Shown here one piece after another: positions 20,401 to 27,229 of a stretch of DNA of 64,000 nt (its first letter is position 1; the number at the start of each line of letters is the position of its first letter). The DNA is from Ceratotherium simum simum (lineage: Eukaryota > Chordata > Mammalia > Perissodactyla > Rhinocerotidae), in NCBI RefSeq assembly GCF_000283155.1, contig NW_004454261.1, forward strand, positions 2,450,460 to 2,514,459, given 5' to 3'. Position numbers and translations under genes: made by a program. The notes under the pieces are model-generated. The model saw nothing but the letters and a program-made list of their open reading frames with translations, was not told where the DNA came from and did no database searches.

Positions 20401-22492
20401 CCCGCTCCTGTTCCCGCCTTACAGGGGAGAAAGCGAGGCCCAGAGAGGTTCAGTCACTTGCCTGAGGCCACACAGCACAATGCGAACCCTGGCAGCCCGC
20501 CCCACACCCTCGCTCTTAACCACCGGCCACAGCAGCCTTCTCATTTCTTTTTCTTCTTGTTTTTCAAAACAGAGTCCTTTTTACTTGCTTTGATTTTACA
20601 CTTTGTGTTGTTAAGTGGCCTCCAGGAATTTTAATTTCTTGGCTTTATTTTAAGAAACAGCCTCCAGGGAACCAGGGCCCCTGGGGAGGGCGCAGGTGGC
20701 CCAGGCTTGTCCTAGCCTGTGGAAGTTGGCCTCCGTGGATACCGGAGGCCCCTCCAGGACCCCCCCACACCCGCGGGGTCCAGCCTGACCCCGCAGCCCT
20801 CCTCGGATTCGCTCCAGCCAGACCTCCGCCCTGGCTGTCCCCTGTGTCTGGGACACCCTCCCAGGACCTCCCACCCCGGTCTCAGCTCAAATGCTGCGTC
20901 CTCAGGGGGCCCTCCTTGGCTTGCTAATCTTCCCTGGCACCCTATCACTCATTTCTGTTTTATTTATTACGTTTTATTCTCGGCACCTGAAACTACATTA
21001 AATTGTCCTGTTTAATCATCCGTTTGCGAGTTTCTGGTCTTCCCTCCTGGGGTGTGAGGGCTGGGCGGGGCTGCCTCTCTGGGTACTGTGGTGATGGCCT
21101 GGGCACCTCCTGGGCCCTCCTTTTCAGGCCTTTGCATACGCTGTCCTCCCTGGCAAACTCCTATTCATCCTTCAAAGCCCCAGGGCCACTGTCTCTTCCT
21201 CCAGGAAATGAGTCCTCAACGCCCCCATACACACAGCTTACGTCCCTGATTACTGGGGCCTGGGATGTCCCAGCCCACCTGTCTCCCCTGCACTCCTGCA
21301 GTCTGGGGGCCCCTGGTGGACCCCAGCATTGTCCCCACGGGACCAGCGAGGGGACAGACTTTGAGAAATGGGGGAATAAAAGGCAGATTGGGCCAGGAAC
21401 TCAACCAGGTGTGTCCAGAGTTCCCAGCCCCTCAGCCAGACCCGTCCAGGTGAGCTCCGAGGGGGCGGGGCCTGGGCCTGCATCCCCGCCCCCCCCATGC
21501 ACCAGACACGCGTCCAGAGGGGACAGGTCGTGTCCACAGGGGACGGGTCCCAAGTCACAGAGCCCCAGGCGCGGCTGCCAGGCCGCTGTCCACTGTCCCC
21601 TCCCCCCCACCGCGGGGAACAATGGAAGGGGAGGGGCCGCAAATCCCAGAGCTGGGCAGGGGATCTGGGGCTGCTCCTGGCTGCCTGGGAGGAGGGGAAG
21701 GAACCAGGACTGCCGGGCCCTAGAGCCTCGGATGGTGTGGCCTGGGGCAAGCCCCACACCCTCTCGGCCTCAGTTTACCCCTCCCGAGGCCGACCTGAGA
21801 GCCAGTCCAGTGTGAGTCACTTCAAGCTCCATCCTTGGAGGGTGATGTCCCCCCAAACAGAGACACAGGGCTCTCCTCCCCCCAGCCCGGCCGGTGTGCT
21901 CGACCCCTGTCTCTGCCCAGTAATGCACGAGAACGGCTCTGTATACAGTAAGCGCCCGATAAATGCTCCCCTGTCCCGCAGCCTCGCCGCATTCACAAAG
22001 CCACTTCAGCCCACAGAGGAAGTCACCGCCTACTGTCCTATTAGTGCCCAAGCTGAACTCGGCCGAGAACCCCTGGGAACAGGCGTGAACACATTTATTA
22101 GGCGCCTACTACATGCCAGGCGCTCAGAACACACTTTCCTCTTAGAATCCTCCCTGCGCCCTTCTTGGAAATGACGATCTCCCAGTTTACAGATAAGGGA
22201 CGGAGAGGCGTGGACCCACTGGCCCAAAGTTACACAGAACAATCCAGATTTCAACCCAGGGCTACCGGGTAACTCTGGGGCAGAGGAAGCCCCCCGAGGC
22301 AGCTTTTGGAGGCCGGCGGCTGCTGTGCAGCCTCGGGCTAGCCACTGCATTCTCTGGGCCTCAGTTTCCCCATCTGTTAGGCGGGCAGAGGGTGGTCTGC
22401 GGGTCCTGGATCCGGGCCCCAGCCCCCACCCCAATCCGATCCCCTCCCCCTCCCGCCCTCGGCGGGCTACTCGCCTGGAATCTCACCGCCAT
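2301..22492 (-). CDS. TJP3: TJP3 (ZO-3), complete coding region in 21 exons
   Basis: Joined exons total 2763 nt, which is 920 codons plus stop, near the human length of about 919; every phase agrees. Order: PDZ1 (about 17-98; GFGIAISGG), basic/acidic linker, PDZ2 (201-285; [14 protein letters not shown]), Ser/Pro linker, PDZ3 (376-462; [17 protein letters not shown]), SH3 (466-543; [20 protein letters not shown]), GUK-like domain (about 610-770), acidic DYETDGEGG region, and C-terminal GPATDL. The GUK segment reads [14 protein letters not shown] where an active kinase would have a GxxGxGK loop, so it is a scaffold and not an enzyme. ZO-3 sits at the cytoplasmic face of epithelial tight junctions: PDZ1 binds claudin tails, PDZ2 mediates ZO dimerisation, the SH3-GUK unit binds occludin, and the TDL tail is reported to bind PATJ. 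The alternative start [10 protein letters not shown] in exon 2 would give 911 residues. Confidence 0.96.
2404..2797. other. TJP3 last intron with an L2-like fragment
   Basis: Non-coding. Bases 2540-2660 (ccttcaaagccccagcttcaa, then aggaagccttcccag) look like an L2 3' fragment on the plus strand. Nothing else is recognised. Confidence 0.5.
2798..2844 (-). CDS. TJP3: TJP3 exon 20 (47 nt)
   Basis: Acceptor ccaccccaag (plus ctt at 2845-2847), donor gtaag (plus cttac at 2793-2797). It encodes [15 protein letters not shown] plus two bases of Arg and joins in phase to [10 protein letters not shown]. Confidence 0.92.
2845..3449. other. TJP3 intron 19
   Basis: About 600 bp of unique-looking sequence. 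I see no coding exon, RNA gene or repeat that I can name with confidence. Confidence 0.4.
3450..3740 (-). CDS. TJP3: TJP3 exon 19 (acidic C-terminal region)
   Basis: Acceptor ccgcccgcag, donor gtgagc; 291 nt, phase 0. It encodes [37 protein letters not shown], then an imprecise GGVYTD repeat and [15 protein letters not shown]. The Asp/Glu/Gly segment around 3570-3650 is a small coding tandem repeat. Confidence 0.95.
4057..4085. repeat. CCCCTGAC short tandem repeat
   Basis: About 3.5 copies of an 8-mer in TJP3 intron 18. The rest of 3741-4123 is loosely rich in tgaccc and shows no gene. Confidence 0.8.
4124..4224 (-). CDS. TJP3: TJP3 exon 18 (GUK end)
   Basis: Acceptor ccccgccccgcag, donor gtgcgg; 101 nt. 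With the G from exon 17 it reads [20 protein letters not shown] and then [14 protein letters not shown], the end of the GUK-like fold. Confidence 0.95.
4310..4520 (-). CDS. TJP3: TJP3 exon 17 (GUK-like core)
   Basis: Acceptor cccgcgcag, donor gtgggg; 211 nt. It encodes [40 protein letters not shown] and [18 protein letters not shown], strongly conserved in ZO-3. Confidence 0.96.
4808..4878 (-). CDS. TJP3: TJP3 exon 16 (GUK-like)
   Basis: Acceptor tccctccacag, donor gtaagc; 71 nt. It encodes (E)[19 protein letters not shown] and then IAER, bridging the GUK core exons in phase. Confidence 0.95.
5311..6055 (-). mobile_element. L1 3'-end fragment
   Basis: On the minus strand it reads as the end of L1 ORF2 and the 3' UTR; the plus strand starts tttttttttacattgtgataaaa and runs through taatattccagcg. 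It is unusually GC-rich for L1. A very similar copy lies at 31055-31480. It sits in TJP3 intron 15. Confidence 0.8.
6410..6800 (+). mobile_element. L2 3' fragment
   Basis: Contains cactctgctc-like, ccctctgcctggaaccctgt and ctccttctcaaactcaag-type segments typical of L2 3' ends. An antisense MIR core (gaggctcagagagggcaag) lies just upstream at about 6300. Confidence 0.6.
6925..7130 (-). mobile_element. Old DNA-transposon-like repeat (aataaagtttta family)
   Basis: Shows aaaactttatttatag and gagggccagatttgcccc, the antisense of a repeat also found at 8036-8265 and 36675-36860. I believe it is hAT-like but cannot name the family with certainty. 7131-7506 holds nothing I recognise. Confidence 0.45.
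7507..7602 (-). CDS. TJP3: TJP3 exon 15 (GUK-like N-terminal strand)
   Basis: Acceptor ctgcccctcag, donor gtgaga; 96 nt. It encodes (A)[19 protein letters not shown] and [12 protein letters not shown]. The P-loop of active guanylate kinases is absent here. The acceptor at 7603 was chosen over a cag 4 nt downstream because only it keeps phase with exon 14. Confidence 0.94.
7660..8035 (+). mobile_element. Interspersed repeat, family not assigned
   Basis: Contains actacatttcccagcatccc and gccatgtgactaagttctgg, phrases I associate with a medium-reiteration mammalian repeat. No open frame of interest. Confidence 0.4.
8036..8265 (+). mobile_element. Old DNA-transposon-like repeat
   Basis: Reads cagactacaacccgcgggcc, tttttgtaaataaagcttta and ends gtttgccgacccctgg; it is the plus-oriented copy of the family at 6925 and 36675. 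Confidence 0.55.
8437..8699 (-). mobile_element. ERE-type tRNA-derived SINE
   Basis: The minus strand begins ggggccggcccagtggcgca, has the A-box region gcgcaagcggttaag and B-box-like ggtttggatcc, then gatgttagcccagggccagt, and ends in an A/T-rich tail (tttatt repeats on the plus strand). This is the classical equine repetitive element layout and the main taxonomic clue. Confidence 0.85.
8944..9500 (-). mobile_element. L1 3'-end fragment
   Basis: Plus strand gtttttaaattgtggtaaaa, aattcaacggcatttagtgc and ttctggacatttcacgtcaa; truncated and in the same orientation as the other L1 pieces in the window. Confidence 0.75.
9535..9830. mobile_element. AT-rich interspersed repeat, family not assigned
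   Basis: gaaatgtggctcgtctgaac and tatgtggctcacattatatc match a common ancient mammalian repeat that I recognise but cannot name. Bases 9831-9995 show nothing distinct. Confidence 0.4.
9996..10207 (-). CDS. TJP3: TJP3 exon 14 (hook between SH3 and GUK)
   Basis: Acceptor ctctccccag, donor gtgggg; 212 nt. It encodes [39 protein letters not shown] and [20 protein letters not shown]. This is the basic segment between SH3 and GUK; in ZO-1 the equivalent region takes part in occludin and calmodulin binding. Confidence 0.95.
10245..10640 (+). mobile_element. Interspersed repeat copy A of a highly similar trio
   Basis: Reads gacttt(g)cagatggattaagtc and gacctctagaagctgg. Its 10390-10512 segment, reverse-complemented, is about 96% identical by eye to 16391-16512 and 57422-57543. 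Family name not assigned. Confidence 0.6.
10755..10992 (-). CDS. TJP3: TJP3 exon 13 (SH3)
   Basis: Acceptor gtgcccccag, donor gtgggg; 238 nt. It encodes [39 protein letters not shown] and [15 protein letters not shown], the SH3 fold of MAGUK proteins. Confidence 0.96.
11087..11195 (-). CDS. TJP3: TJP3 exon 12 (PDZ3 end)
   Basis: Acceptor ttcccggcag, donor gtgagt; 109 nt. It encodes [20 protein letters not shown], then [16 protein letters not shown], the last helix and strand of PDZ3. Confidence 0.96.
11465..11790. repeat. Degenerate tandem array in TJP3 intron 11
   Basis: Loose copies of (g)aggccgtgacacggacaagg: ctgtgacagg, ccgtggcacgg, ccgtgacacg, ctgtgacatgg, tcatgacacagg. Spacing is irregular (about 30-45 bp). 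It fills much of the 11196-11908 intron, which has no other feature. Confidence 0.5.
11909..12065 (-). CDS. TJP3: TJP3 exon 11 (PDZ3 core)
   Basis: Acceptor tcccctcgcag, donor gtgacc; 157 nt. It encodes [40 protein letters not shown] and [12 protein letters not shown], with the IGLRL carboxylate loop. Confidence 0.96.
12208..12274 (-). CDS. TJP3: TJP3 exon 10
   Basis: Acceptor gttccctttcag, donor gtacgt; 67 nt. It encodes (D)[20 protein letters not shown] and HG, the run-in to PDZ3. It is a few residues shorter than the human equivalent as I recall it. Confidence 0.93.
12515..12573 (-). CDS. TJP3: TJP3 exon 9 (59 nt)
   Basis: Acceptor cttcccaccag, donor gtgagc. It encodes [19 protein letters not shown] with one base on each side, matching the conserved Ser-rich linker of ZO-3. 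RRRSSVD is a plausible basophilic kinase site (inference). Confidence 0.92.
12630..12725 (+). mobile_element. MIR fragment
   Basis: gattcaaatcgtggctctgc, cctggctgtgtgacc and ctgagcctcagttgcctcc are the MIR core on the plus strand. Confidence 0.75.
12835..13170 (+). mobile_element. MaLR (MLT1/MST-like) LTR
   Basis: gttgaagccctaaccccagt, gcccttgggaggtgactagg, cagcctccagaactgtga and cagcctgagtcgactaag are the hallmark phrases of MaLR solo LTRs. 13580-13720 (cataaatttctgttgttctg) looks like a piece of a related LTR. Confidence 0.75.
13262..13487 (-). mobile_element. ERE-type SINE, second copy
   Basis: The plus strand opens with a long T run, then tttaaagattttttattt, and ends ccacagggccggccc; the minus strand has a tRNA-like head. 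It resembles a different ERE subfamily from the copy at 8437. Confidence 0.8.
14107..14206 (-). CDS. TJP3: TJP3 exon 8
   Basis: Acceptor tctcccccgcag, donor gtatgt; 100 nt. It encodes [20 protein letters not shown] and [12 protein letters not shown], a Pro-rich linker. Confidence 0.92.
14457..14616 (-). CDS. TJP3: TJP3 exon 7 (PDZ2 end)
   Basis: Acceptor tcccttttag, donor gtgagg; 160 nt. It encodes [39 protein letters not shown] and [14 protein letters not shown]. Confidence 0.95.
14650..15440. repeat. CTAGAAAC-centred array in TJP3 intron 6
   Basis: Exact CTAGAAAC at 14671, 14698, 14814, 15158, 15212, 15262, 15386 and 15413, and the inverse GTTTCTAG at 15006, 15107 and 15134. Spacing is often 27 bp or a multiple. 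Further one-mismatch copies lie between. No known repeat family comes to mind. It fills most of the 14617-15613 intron. Confidence 0.8.
15614..15717 (-). CDS. TJP3: TJP3 exon 6 (PDZ2 core)
   Basis: Acceptor tcctccccccacag, donor gtgagc; 104 nt. It encodes (E)[19 protein letters not shown], then [15 protein letters not shown], the first half of PDZ2. Confidence 0.96.
15840..16210. other. TJP3 intron 5, part with repeated gatgtcac
   Basis: Unique-looking, with gatgtcac at about 15873, 15968 and 16191 and gatgacatcacc at about 15944. No exon seen. Could be remains of a tandem repeat. Confidence 0.35.
16215..16530 (-). mobile_element. Interspersed repeat copy B of the highly similar trio
   Basis: gtgtgagtttccgggggccg, agtggctttaaaacaacacg and gcttctagaggccacgtcct. 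Its 16391-16512 part is about 96% identical to 57422-57543. A further part (ggaatccagggtcatccctc, gacttaacccatctgcaagg) continues at 16700-16790 beyond the L2 piece. Confidence 0.6.
16530..16690 (+). mobile_element. L2 3' fragment, apparently inside repeat copy B
   Basis: tgccccagggcctttgcaca, ccctctgcctggaaccctgt and agctcaaatgtcccctcctt are L2 3' phrases. Confidence 0.75.
16860..17208 (-). CDS. TJP3: TJP3 exon 5 (linker PDZ1-PDZ2)
   Basis: Acceptor cgcctccccaacag, donor gtgagc; 349 nt. It encodes [60 protein letters not shown] and [17 protein letters not shown] highly basic, Arg-rich linker, then the first PDZ2 strand. Confidence 0.96.
17356..17458 (-). CDS. TJP3: TJP3 exon 4 (PDZ1 end)
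   Basis: Acceptor gcccccacag, donor gtaag; 103 nt. It encodes [20 protein letters not shown], then [14 protein letters not shown]. Confidence 0.96.
17590..17670 (+). mobile_element. MIR fragment
   Basis: ctaggcctcagtttccccat and ctgtaaaatgggaca are the MIR core. The rest of 17459-18161 is C/T-rich intron with no gene. Confidence 0.7.
18162..18271 (-). CDS. TJP3: TJP3 exon 3 (PDZ1 core)
   Basis: Acceptor tcgccccctcag, donor gtgagt; 110 nt. It encodes [20 protein letters not shown], then [16 protein letters not shown], with the GFGIAI loop that reads claudin C-termini. Confidence 0.96.
18382..18438 (-). CDS. TJP3: TJP3 exon 2 (alternative start Met)
   Basis: Acceptor tcccctcctgccag, donor gtgagg; 57 nt. 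It encodes [19 protein letters not shown]. The ATG at 18429-18427 would start the shorter form; the three codons before it are in frame with exon 1. Confidence 0.94.
18586..18800 (+). mobile_element. MER20 copy 1
   Basis: cagtggttctcaactgagga, gtctggggacgtctgtggtt, gggccagggatgctgctc and ctgagaaatcctgg. A full-length-looking MER20, about 150 bp upstream of TJP3 exon 2. Confidence 0.8.
18920..19365 (+). mobile_element. L2 3' end
   Basis: tgctgttcctccaac-type segment, cagggcctttgcacagctct, and an end (gtgcccagaacagagcaggg, gaatgaatgaatgaa) that is the L2 terminus. MIR-like sequence follows at 19370-19490. Confidence 0.75.
19591..19846 (+). repeat. G-rich minisatellite in TJP3 intron 1
   Basis: About ten units of roughly 26 bp built on ggggagagggggggacgcgg followed by agaccc. 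G runs of 4-9 lie on the plus strand, so the TJP3 transcript is C-rich here. Confidence 0.9.
19850..22330. other. TJP3 intron 1, remaining part
   Basis: Repeat fragments only: antisense MIR about 20410-20520, L2-like pieces about 20850-20990 and 21115-21230, and MIR-like sequence about 22090-22260. 21240-21760 is unique-looking and GC-rich. No conserved exon seen. Confidence 0.4.
22330..22385 (+). mobile_element. MIR core fragment
   Basis: ctgggcctcagtttccccat, then ctgttaggcgggcag, just downstream of TJP3 exon 1. Confidence 0.65.
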
Positions 22493-23250
22493 GGTCCACC
22501 CCGGGGCTCTCCAGCGCCCCTGCCCCGGGGGGGGCCTGGAAACAGTCAATCGGTCCCCACCCCGGGTGAGGGAGGAGGCTGGGGAGGGTCCCGGCGGAGT
22601 GGGAGCCCCGCTCTCGCCCTCCTCCCGCCCGCTGGGCCGCTCCGGGCTGCACCTGCCCGTCTTCCTCCTTCGCGTCCCTTGGCGGCCCCGCCCCCGGCGC
22701 GACACGCCCTCGGGGCGCCGCCAGGCCGCCTTCGCCCCCCCTCCCAGCGCGGGATCCAGGCCCCGGGGCGGGAATGCCAGGCCGGGTTTTCCACCCAGCC
22801 GGGCGCCCGCCGGCGGCCGGGGCTGGAGCCCGGCCAGACAAGGCTGCCAGGAAGACCCGGCGGGGATCGCGGCCGCGCTCGGAACGGAGCCTACGGTTCT
22901 GGGGGTCTTGCTTCCAGCCCCGAAACCCGCACTTTTCGAGGTTCGGTCGGAAGCCCTATGGGTCACGAGCCAGTCGAGGGCCAGAGACCTCCGGAGCATA
23001 GGGCTGGTCCTCTTCGGGTCACCCCGTGTCCAAGAGGTTGAGTCCATTTCACAGAAGGGCAACTGAGGCCCAGAGAGGCCAGAGGCACGAACTTCCTCAA
23101 GAGGCACAGCTGCGGCCCCCGGGGCCTGGCCCGAAACCCAGCGCGGGGCTGGGCCCCCGGGGGCGGAGGGCGGGGCGGGGCCCAAGGCGAGCCTCAGGCT
23201 CCCGGGGGTAAAGGTCAGGCTTCCTCTCCTCACCCGGCCCCACCCTCAGA
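22400..23250. promoter_or_regulatory. TJP3: CpG-rich TJP3 promoter region
   Basis: A dense run of CpG and G/C boxes spanning exon 1 and about 750 bp upstream of it on the minus strand. No TATA box is evident near the ATG. The exact transcription start cannot be placed from sequence alone. Confidence 0.65.
22475..22492 (-). CDS. TJP3: TJP3 exon 1, first coding bases (MAVRFQ)
   Basis: The ATG at 22492-22490 lies in an optimal context (accATGg) inside the CpG island. It encodes MAVRFQ, which I recall as the start of one human ZO-3 isoform, and joins in phase to VLDMEEL of exon 2. The donor would be the non-canonical CAG|GCGAGT; a GT donor inside the exon (ATGGCG|GTGAGA) is also in phase. Confidence 0.65.
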
Positions 23251-23287
23251 GGCCAGGGGTATTACCTGGAGGGACAAAGTCACCTGG

Positions 23288-23317
23288 GTGGGTGGAGCTG
23301 GCGGTGGCTCCACCCAC
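23288..23317. repeat. 11-bp perfect inverted repeat
   Basis: GTGGGTGGAGC at 23288-23298 and its exact reverse complement at 23307-23317, with an 8-bp loop. It is flanked by an E-box CACCTG (23281) and a TEAD-like ACATTCCT (23316), about 800 bp upstream of the TJP3 ATG. Confidence 0.7.
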
Positions 23318-23769
23318 ATTCCTCTGGCTTAAAAAACAAAAAAACACCCTGCCGCCCAGCTGTTCCTGTGCCCCAAGGTTGAAGGGGTAAATCTGGGCAT
23401 AAACACCCCTTCCCAGCCTCATCCAGTCAAGGCTGGGCAGAGAGGAACTCCAGGCTGTAGGAAGTGGGGAGGCAGAGAGGAAACTGGGGGATCAGGGAAG
23501 GCTTCCTGGAGGAGGGGGCATTGCAGCTGGGGTTTTGAAGGTTGGGTAAGAGTTTGCCAAGCAAACAAGGCAGACAATGTAATCAAAGACTTTAAGCCCC
23601 TTATAGCTGACTTCTTACCCCTCCTCACCCCAGTTCTCCCAAAAACACAAGTCCAGAGACGCCCGTCAGCTGGAATCGGCCCCTCAAGGCCCCCCAAAGC
23701 AATAACCCTTTGAGGAAGCCCCTTCTGAGGACCTACTTGAAACTTCAGGGCTGGAAGGGTTCTAATCGC

Positions 23770-24005
23770 ATCTCTCTCACCTATTTGCTGTGCGACCTCA
23801 GGCAAGTCACTTCCCGTCTCTGTGCACCAGTTAGCCCCCTGGTCACAGAGTGGATGTCAATGTGATCCACTGCCATGTTCAGCTGTGTGATCTTGTGGAA
23901 GCCACTTGACTGCTCTGTGCCTCAGTTTCCCCATCTGTAGATGGGGATAATAACAGTACCCGCGTCAAAGGATTAATGGGTGAACACGCATTAGATGCTC
24001 AGGAA
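23770..24005 (+). mobile_element. MIR, near full length
   Basis: gctgtgcgacctcaggcaag, ctgtgcctcagtttccccat and gggataataacagtaccc; the middle looks duplicated or composite. Confidence 0.7.
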
Positions 24006-24551
24006 GCCCCCGTGCTGGCCCACATGGCAACACCATTAACCAAAAGCAAGGCTCGCTGGGCGCCTACTGTTTACCCACGGCAGCTTGGCCTTTCCCAGCG
24101 AGCCGTTCGGCCCCCGGCAGGCGGCACAGAGAATTTTAGGCAGAACAGGGTCAAACAATTTTTAAATCGCTGTGCATTTGCTTCCAGGAATCCTGGGGAA
24201 AACGCACCTGCGCACACGCGGGGGGGGCGTGTCTGTGGTTGCTCGGGAGGAGTTACCAATTGGGACAAAAGTCGCAACATCGGACAGGTGGCCTGCAGGT
24301 GACCGAAGCTGGGGCGACATCCTGAATTCCTGCCCCCAAGGCCACCGGACTGCAGTGTCACTGTCTATAGGGTAAGTCCGTGGGACTTGTGGGAGTGAGG
24401 TTCCCGTTTATGGAGTGTGTGCTGCCCTCCGGCCTTGGGGACATGTGACATTCATGAGCCCATTTGGCAGCTTAGAAAACTGAGGCCAGAGGGGCCGACG
24501 GCAGGACTGACCAGCAGGAGCTGGGTTAACCCCACCCCTTCCGTTCTCTAC

Positions 24552-24750
24552 CAGTGCTTCTTATTGGGGGGTGACTGCCCCCAGGGGACACTGGTGACGT
24601 CTGGGGACATCTGTGGTTGTCACACTGGGGGTGCTCCTGGTATCGAGTGGGTGGGGCCAGGGATGCTGCTCCACACCCCACGGCGCCCAGGACGGCCCCA
24701 CAGAGAGGGACCCGGCCCGATGTCCACAGCACCGAGGGGGAGAAACCCCA
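24552..24750 (+). mobile_element. MER20 copy 2
   Basis: cccaggggacactggtgacg, gacatctgtggttgtcacac and gggccagggatgctgctcca. A MIR-like core precedes it near 24470. Confidence 0.75.
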
Positions 24751-25339
24751 CGCTAAACCCCAGTAAGAAACCCCAGGAGGCGGGTCTTGCCCCAGCCCCC
24801 ACTGCTCTGTCCTCACATGTTCGTGCCCCGCTCAAGAGCACTCCGTGGCTCCCTAGTACCCATGGGCCGACCTCAGACGCAGGGCTTTGGAGAGGGGCGC
24901 GGCCGGGGCTGCCCCACAGCCGGAGGCGCTGCCCTTCGTGCGTCCACTTTCCCGTCTCTTCGGTCGGTCACTCAACAGAAAGGTTTCAAGCCCCCGCTTT
25001 GCGCCAAGAACAAAAACAGAGGCGACGGGGACGGACTGCCCGCCTGCACCTGCAGCGCCGGCTGCGGCCAGGAGGGGGCAGCGCGGGCGCGGCCTGAGGG
25101 GGAGCGGGTGCTGGGGAAGGGGGGTTCCCGGAAGTGCCCCTGGGGTGACCCTGCTCTGCCCCTTCTGAGCGCCTGTGGGGAAACTGAGGCCCGGAGAGGA
25201 CAGGGGCGGGGCTGAGGTCACGCAGGGGCCTTGGGGTCCGGCTGGTGGGGGCTGCTCTGCTGAGGTCACACCTGCGGCCTAACAGGTCTGACCGGAACCT
25301 ACGAATGCCCTGAAGCAGTTCTGCCGCCTGGCTGGGCTC

Positions 25340-26030
25340 TGGCGGACTCATTCAGCATTTACTGGGCGCCTAGTGTGTACACACGGGACTGACAGACCCA
25401 GTCCTCGTCCTAACGGGAGTCCGGGGTCCCCAGGGGAGCCAGACAATAACCGAATCATCATCACGCGACGTGAGTAAAAAGGACGACCTGAGAGCATCCC
25501 CAGGGAGACGCACCTGGGCTGGGGGCTCAGGAAGGCCTTCCCCTAGGAGGTGGCACTCGAGGTGAGAGCTGGGTTTAGTAGGAGTGACCCAGGTGACAGG
25601 GATCTGGGCAGAGGGAGCAGTTAGACCTGAAGGAGAGGTGACGGGGGAGCCATGGGGAGATCCGGGGGTTCCAGGGGAAGTAAACAGCCCGTGCAAAGGC
25701 CCTGGGGTAGGACCAGGCTGACGGTTACAGGAACAGCGAGGAGCCCGAGCCCGTGTGGCTGGAGCAGAGGGAGGAGGGGGAGAGAGGGAGGAGGGAGGGC
25801 AGGGAGGGGACGGGGCAGGTCCAGCAGGGCCTGGGGGGTTGCGGGGAGGACGTGGGCTTCTCCCGGAGGGAGGAGGAAGCCCTGGAGGGCTGTGGGCAGA
25901 GGAGGGGGACCTGACTCAGGGCTCACGGTTGCCCTCTGGTGGGGGCTGCGGGGAGGACAGACTGTGGGGACCGGGGCAGAGGACAGGGTCGAGGTCAGGG
26001 CTTCCGTAGGATGCCCCCACTTCGAGGGGC
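25340..26030 (-). mobile_element. L2 fragment, antisense, with CTCF-like motif
   Basis: tttactgggcgcctagtgtg, gaggtggcactcgaggtgag, cccgtgcaaaggccctgggg, gtgtggctggagcagaggga and gaggacagactgtgg follow the antisense order of an L2 3' region. The motif at 25928-25942 reads CCACCAGAGGGCAAC on the minus strand. Confidence 0.7.
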
Positions 26031-26459
26031 GCTTTCCTTGGGCCGGACTGGGGTTCTGGGTCCGAGGAGAGCGTGCGGAGCGCGTGCGCCAGCAGCGGGG
26101 AGAAGCAGGAGGCTGGGGTTCAGGAAGCGCGGTCTCCAGGCGCAGCAGGCTCGGCACACGAAGGTGAATTATGGGGTCCCCAGGGCTGGAGGGGGACCCC
26201 CTGGAAACTGGGGGCCTGTCGACTGTGCAGCCGCTGGGGGCAGGCCCCGGACCCCCACACCTTTCTCACAATCCCTGTTTTCAGTCCTGCCTCCGCCCCT
26301 GCACCCCAGGCTGGCTCCCCCCAACCACCCCCCATTAAATGTCCCCCGTTTCCCCCACGTTGCCAGTCCGTATCTGCTTTGTGGCCGAGCCCGCCACACC
26401 CTGGAGTCTCTCCGTCTCGAGTACACGGCACCGGTCTTTCTATCTGTTTAGAATCTTAG

Positions 26460-27040
26460 GTGAGCTATTTATTCATTTATCCAGCACCTACTGCATACCA
26501 GGCGCTGTTCTGGGCGCTGGGGAGACTGCAGCGTAAAGCCTGCAGACCAGCCAGGAGAAGAGACAGCTGACCAACAGTGCCGCCAAGGCACGTGCAGTTG
26601 ATAAGCTGTGGCTTCAGCTCAAGAACATTCCATGGCTCCCTAGTATTCATTCAAGGCGCATTTACGGAGGGAGATGCCAGGCCCTGGCTACCGTCTTAAG
26701 TTTTCTGAGCTTCTCGTCACCTTGGCACTATTTTCCAGCCCGTGGGTTGTAGGAAAGTGGTGGCAGTGCAGATGACTCTCGTCCACAGAGATGCAAAGGG
26801 ACTGTGTCCCATCGGTTAGTGCTCTGTGGCTATTGACCAGTTTCGCATCGATTTGTGAATGCATTTCAGCATTTTTGATGCCTCTGGGTGTGTCTGTTCT
26901 TTTTTAATATCCTCCTTTCAACTGTCTGTAAAATCTTACTGTTCCTGTGTGAATTAGTGAGTTCAGTAAACTCACGAAGCACCTGTTTGTTTTATATTAT
27001 GTGAGAGTCATGGTTTTTCCGTTTTGAGGAAAAAAATTAT
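26460..27040. other. Intergenic, repeat remnants
   Basis: 26463-26560 (cctactgcataccaggcgct) looks like another antisense L2 piece. The AT-rich 26640-27040 part is unassigned. No ORF of interest. Confidence 0.35.
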
Positions 27041-27229
27041 CCTTTAACGTCCTGACACCGAAAGGCTTCCCTCGGCATTCAAGGCTCCCTCCCTGGGAGG
27101 TTTCCGCCCGCCCCCACCTGTCCCTCTCACCTGGTGCAGTCTTCAAGCCCCGGAACCTTCTTCCCACTTTTCTTCCTCGTCACCCTGGACCCCGATTTGT
27201 CTCTCGTGCATCAGCGAAAGCTGTTGGTT

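Noticed and set aside
22361..23233. 290-codon minus-strand ORF over the TJP3 promoter
   Set aside because: CpG-island chance frame. Only its short MAVRFQ segment has support, because it joins TJP3 exon 2 in phase.
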